Origin: Acanthacorydalis orientalis
Lineage: Eukaryota > Arthropoda > Insecta > Megaloptera > Corydalidae
Assembly: GCA_034766995.1 (NCBI GenBank)
Contig: CM068313.1
Span: forward strand, 9,286,461-9,350,460
Direction: 5' to 3'
Length of the DNA: 64,000 nucleotides
Part shown: positions 63,601 to 64,000 of the stretch, in pieces
Layout: every line of letters begins with the position of its first letter
Numbering within the stretch: the stretch's first letter is position 1
Position numbers and translations under genes: made by a program
Notes under the pieces: model-generated
Told to the model about the DNA's origin: nothing
The model's input: only the letters and a program-made list of their open reading frames with translations
The model's database searches: none

Positions 63601-64000
63601 AAAATAATCAGATCGAATTGCACACCACGCGATAGATAATTTTAAGACGCATCTAACGATGTGCGATGACGATGTATGGCCGACGATTTTTGGACATTGT
63701 CTTTCGCACTTAATTTCGACTATTTATGGCCGAAAAACTGGCTTGAAAAATGGGTTTTTTGGGTCTTTTTGGAAAATAATCGAATCGAATTGCACACCAC
63801 GCGATAGATAATTTTAAGACGCATCTAACGATGTACGATGAGCCGTTTAGCACTTAATTTCGACTATTTATGGCCGAAAAACTGGCTTGAAAAATGGGTT
63901 TTTGGGTAAATTTAAGGTCTTTTTGAAAATAATCGAATCGAATTGCACACCACGCGATAGATAATTTTAAGACGCATCCTAACGATGTGCGATATGAGCC
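57601..64000 (-). repeat. 155-bp satellite array, right arm, indel-rich part
   Basis: About 41 monomers of the same family, with many one- to ten-base insertions and deletions and homopolymers shortened in most units ('gggtttttgggt' for 'gggttttttgggt', 'ctttttgaaa' for 'cttttttgaaa'). Monomer lengths drift, while substitutions stay low except at about 61020-61150 and 61350-61660. The pattern suggests poor consensus quality near a contig end, with some true divergence mixed in. The array runs off the window. Confidence 0.9.
63681..63702 (-). repeat. Fragment of the 41-bp satellite inside the 155-bp array
   Basis: The 22 bases here match the - strand unit of the 41-bp satellite (core gatttttggacattgtct). 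They sit in the middle of a 155-bp monomer, between 'gatgtatggc' and 'ttcgcacttaatttcg', far from the main 41-bp array. Confidence 0.7.

Noticed and set aside
22280..64000. CENP-B box in the 155-bp monomer
   Set aside because: No stretch fits the TTCGNNNNANNCGGG core on either strand. 'TTCGACTATTTATGG' and 'TTCGGCCATAAATAG' both fail. A centromere role therefore rests only on array structure.
22280..64000. Telomeric DNA
   Set aside because: No TTAGG or similar short telomere repeat was seen anywhere in the window, so a chromosome-end location has no direct support.

Overview
The window looks like nuclear DNA from an AT-rich invertebrate, most likely an insect. It has one intron-rich gene with mostly 60-250 bp GT-AG introns, many (AT)n tracts, no prokaryote-style gene packing, and a receptor (SorLA/SORL1) known only from animals. 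I cannot name the species or order. Everything below comes from reading the sequence; no search was run.

Layout. (1) 1-9145: AT-rich intergenic DNA with (AT)n, (CT)n and (TG)n tracts, a GC-richer repeat pair at 0.3-0.5 kb, two copies of an interspersed element at 2.0 and 3.3 kb, and several copies of a short MITE-like hairpin element (1.55, 5.5, 6.4 and 7.45 kb). (2) 9170-19758: one complete gene on the + strand, 20 coding exons that join without a frame break into 2156 codons. It encodes a SORL1-type sorting receptor: signal peptide, furin-cleaved propeptide, VPS10 propeller and 10CC region, YWTD propeller, EGF-like region, nine LDLR class A repeats, six fibronectin III domains, one membrane span, and a short tail with FANSHY and a C-terminal acidic DDEPLVIA motif. 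(3) 19759-22279: the 3' flank, with several AATAAA signals and a few exon-like open stretches that may be a small or broken gene next to the satellite. (4) 22280-64000: satellite DNA only.

The satellite block is the striking part. A 155-bp satellite on the + strand (22280-38370) ends abruptly in a roughly 50-bp alternating purine/pyrimidine tract. A 41-bp satellite on the + strand follows (to about 49140) and then flips to the - strand (about 49141-54223). A mirror copy of the alternating tract comes next, and then the 155-bp satellite on the - strand to the window end. The two junctions have the same breakpoint in the 155-bp monomer and differ only by a dinucleotide-repeat length change and one substitution nearby. 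This gives an inverted (palindromic) two-satellite structure of more than 41 kb. The arms differ in length and in monomer subtype, which argues against a simple mirrored-read artefact but does not exclude misassembly. From about 57.6 kb the monomers acquire many indels and shortened homopolymers, which looks at least partly like poor consensus quality.

One gene is firmly supported. The receptor probably cycles between Golgi, endosomes and cell surface, with the tail motifs handling retromer and GGA-adaptor sorting. The satellite arrays carry many recurrent short ORFs, but these come from the repeat period and are not genes.
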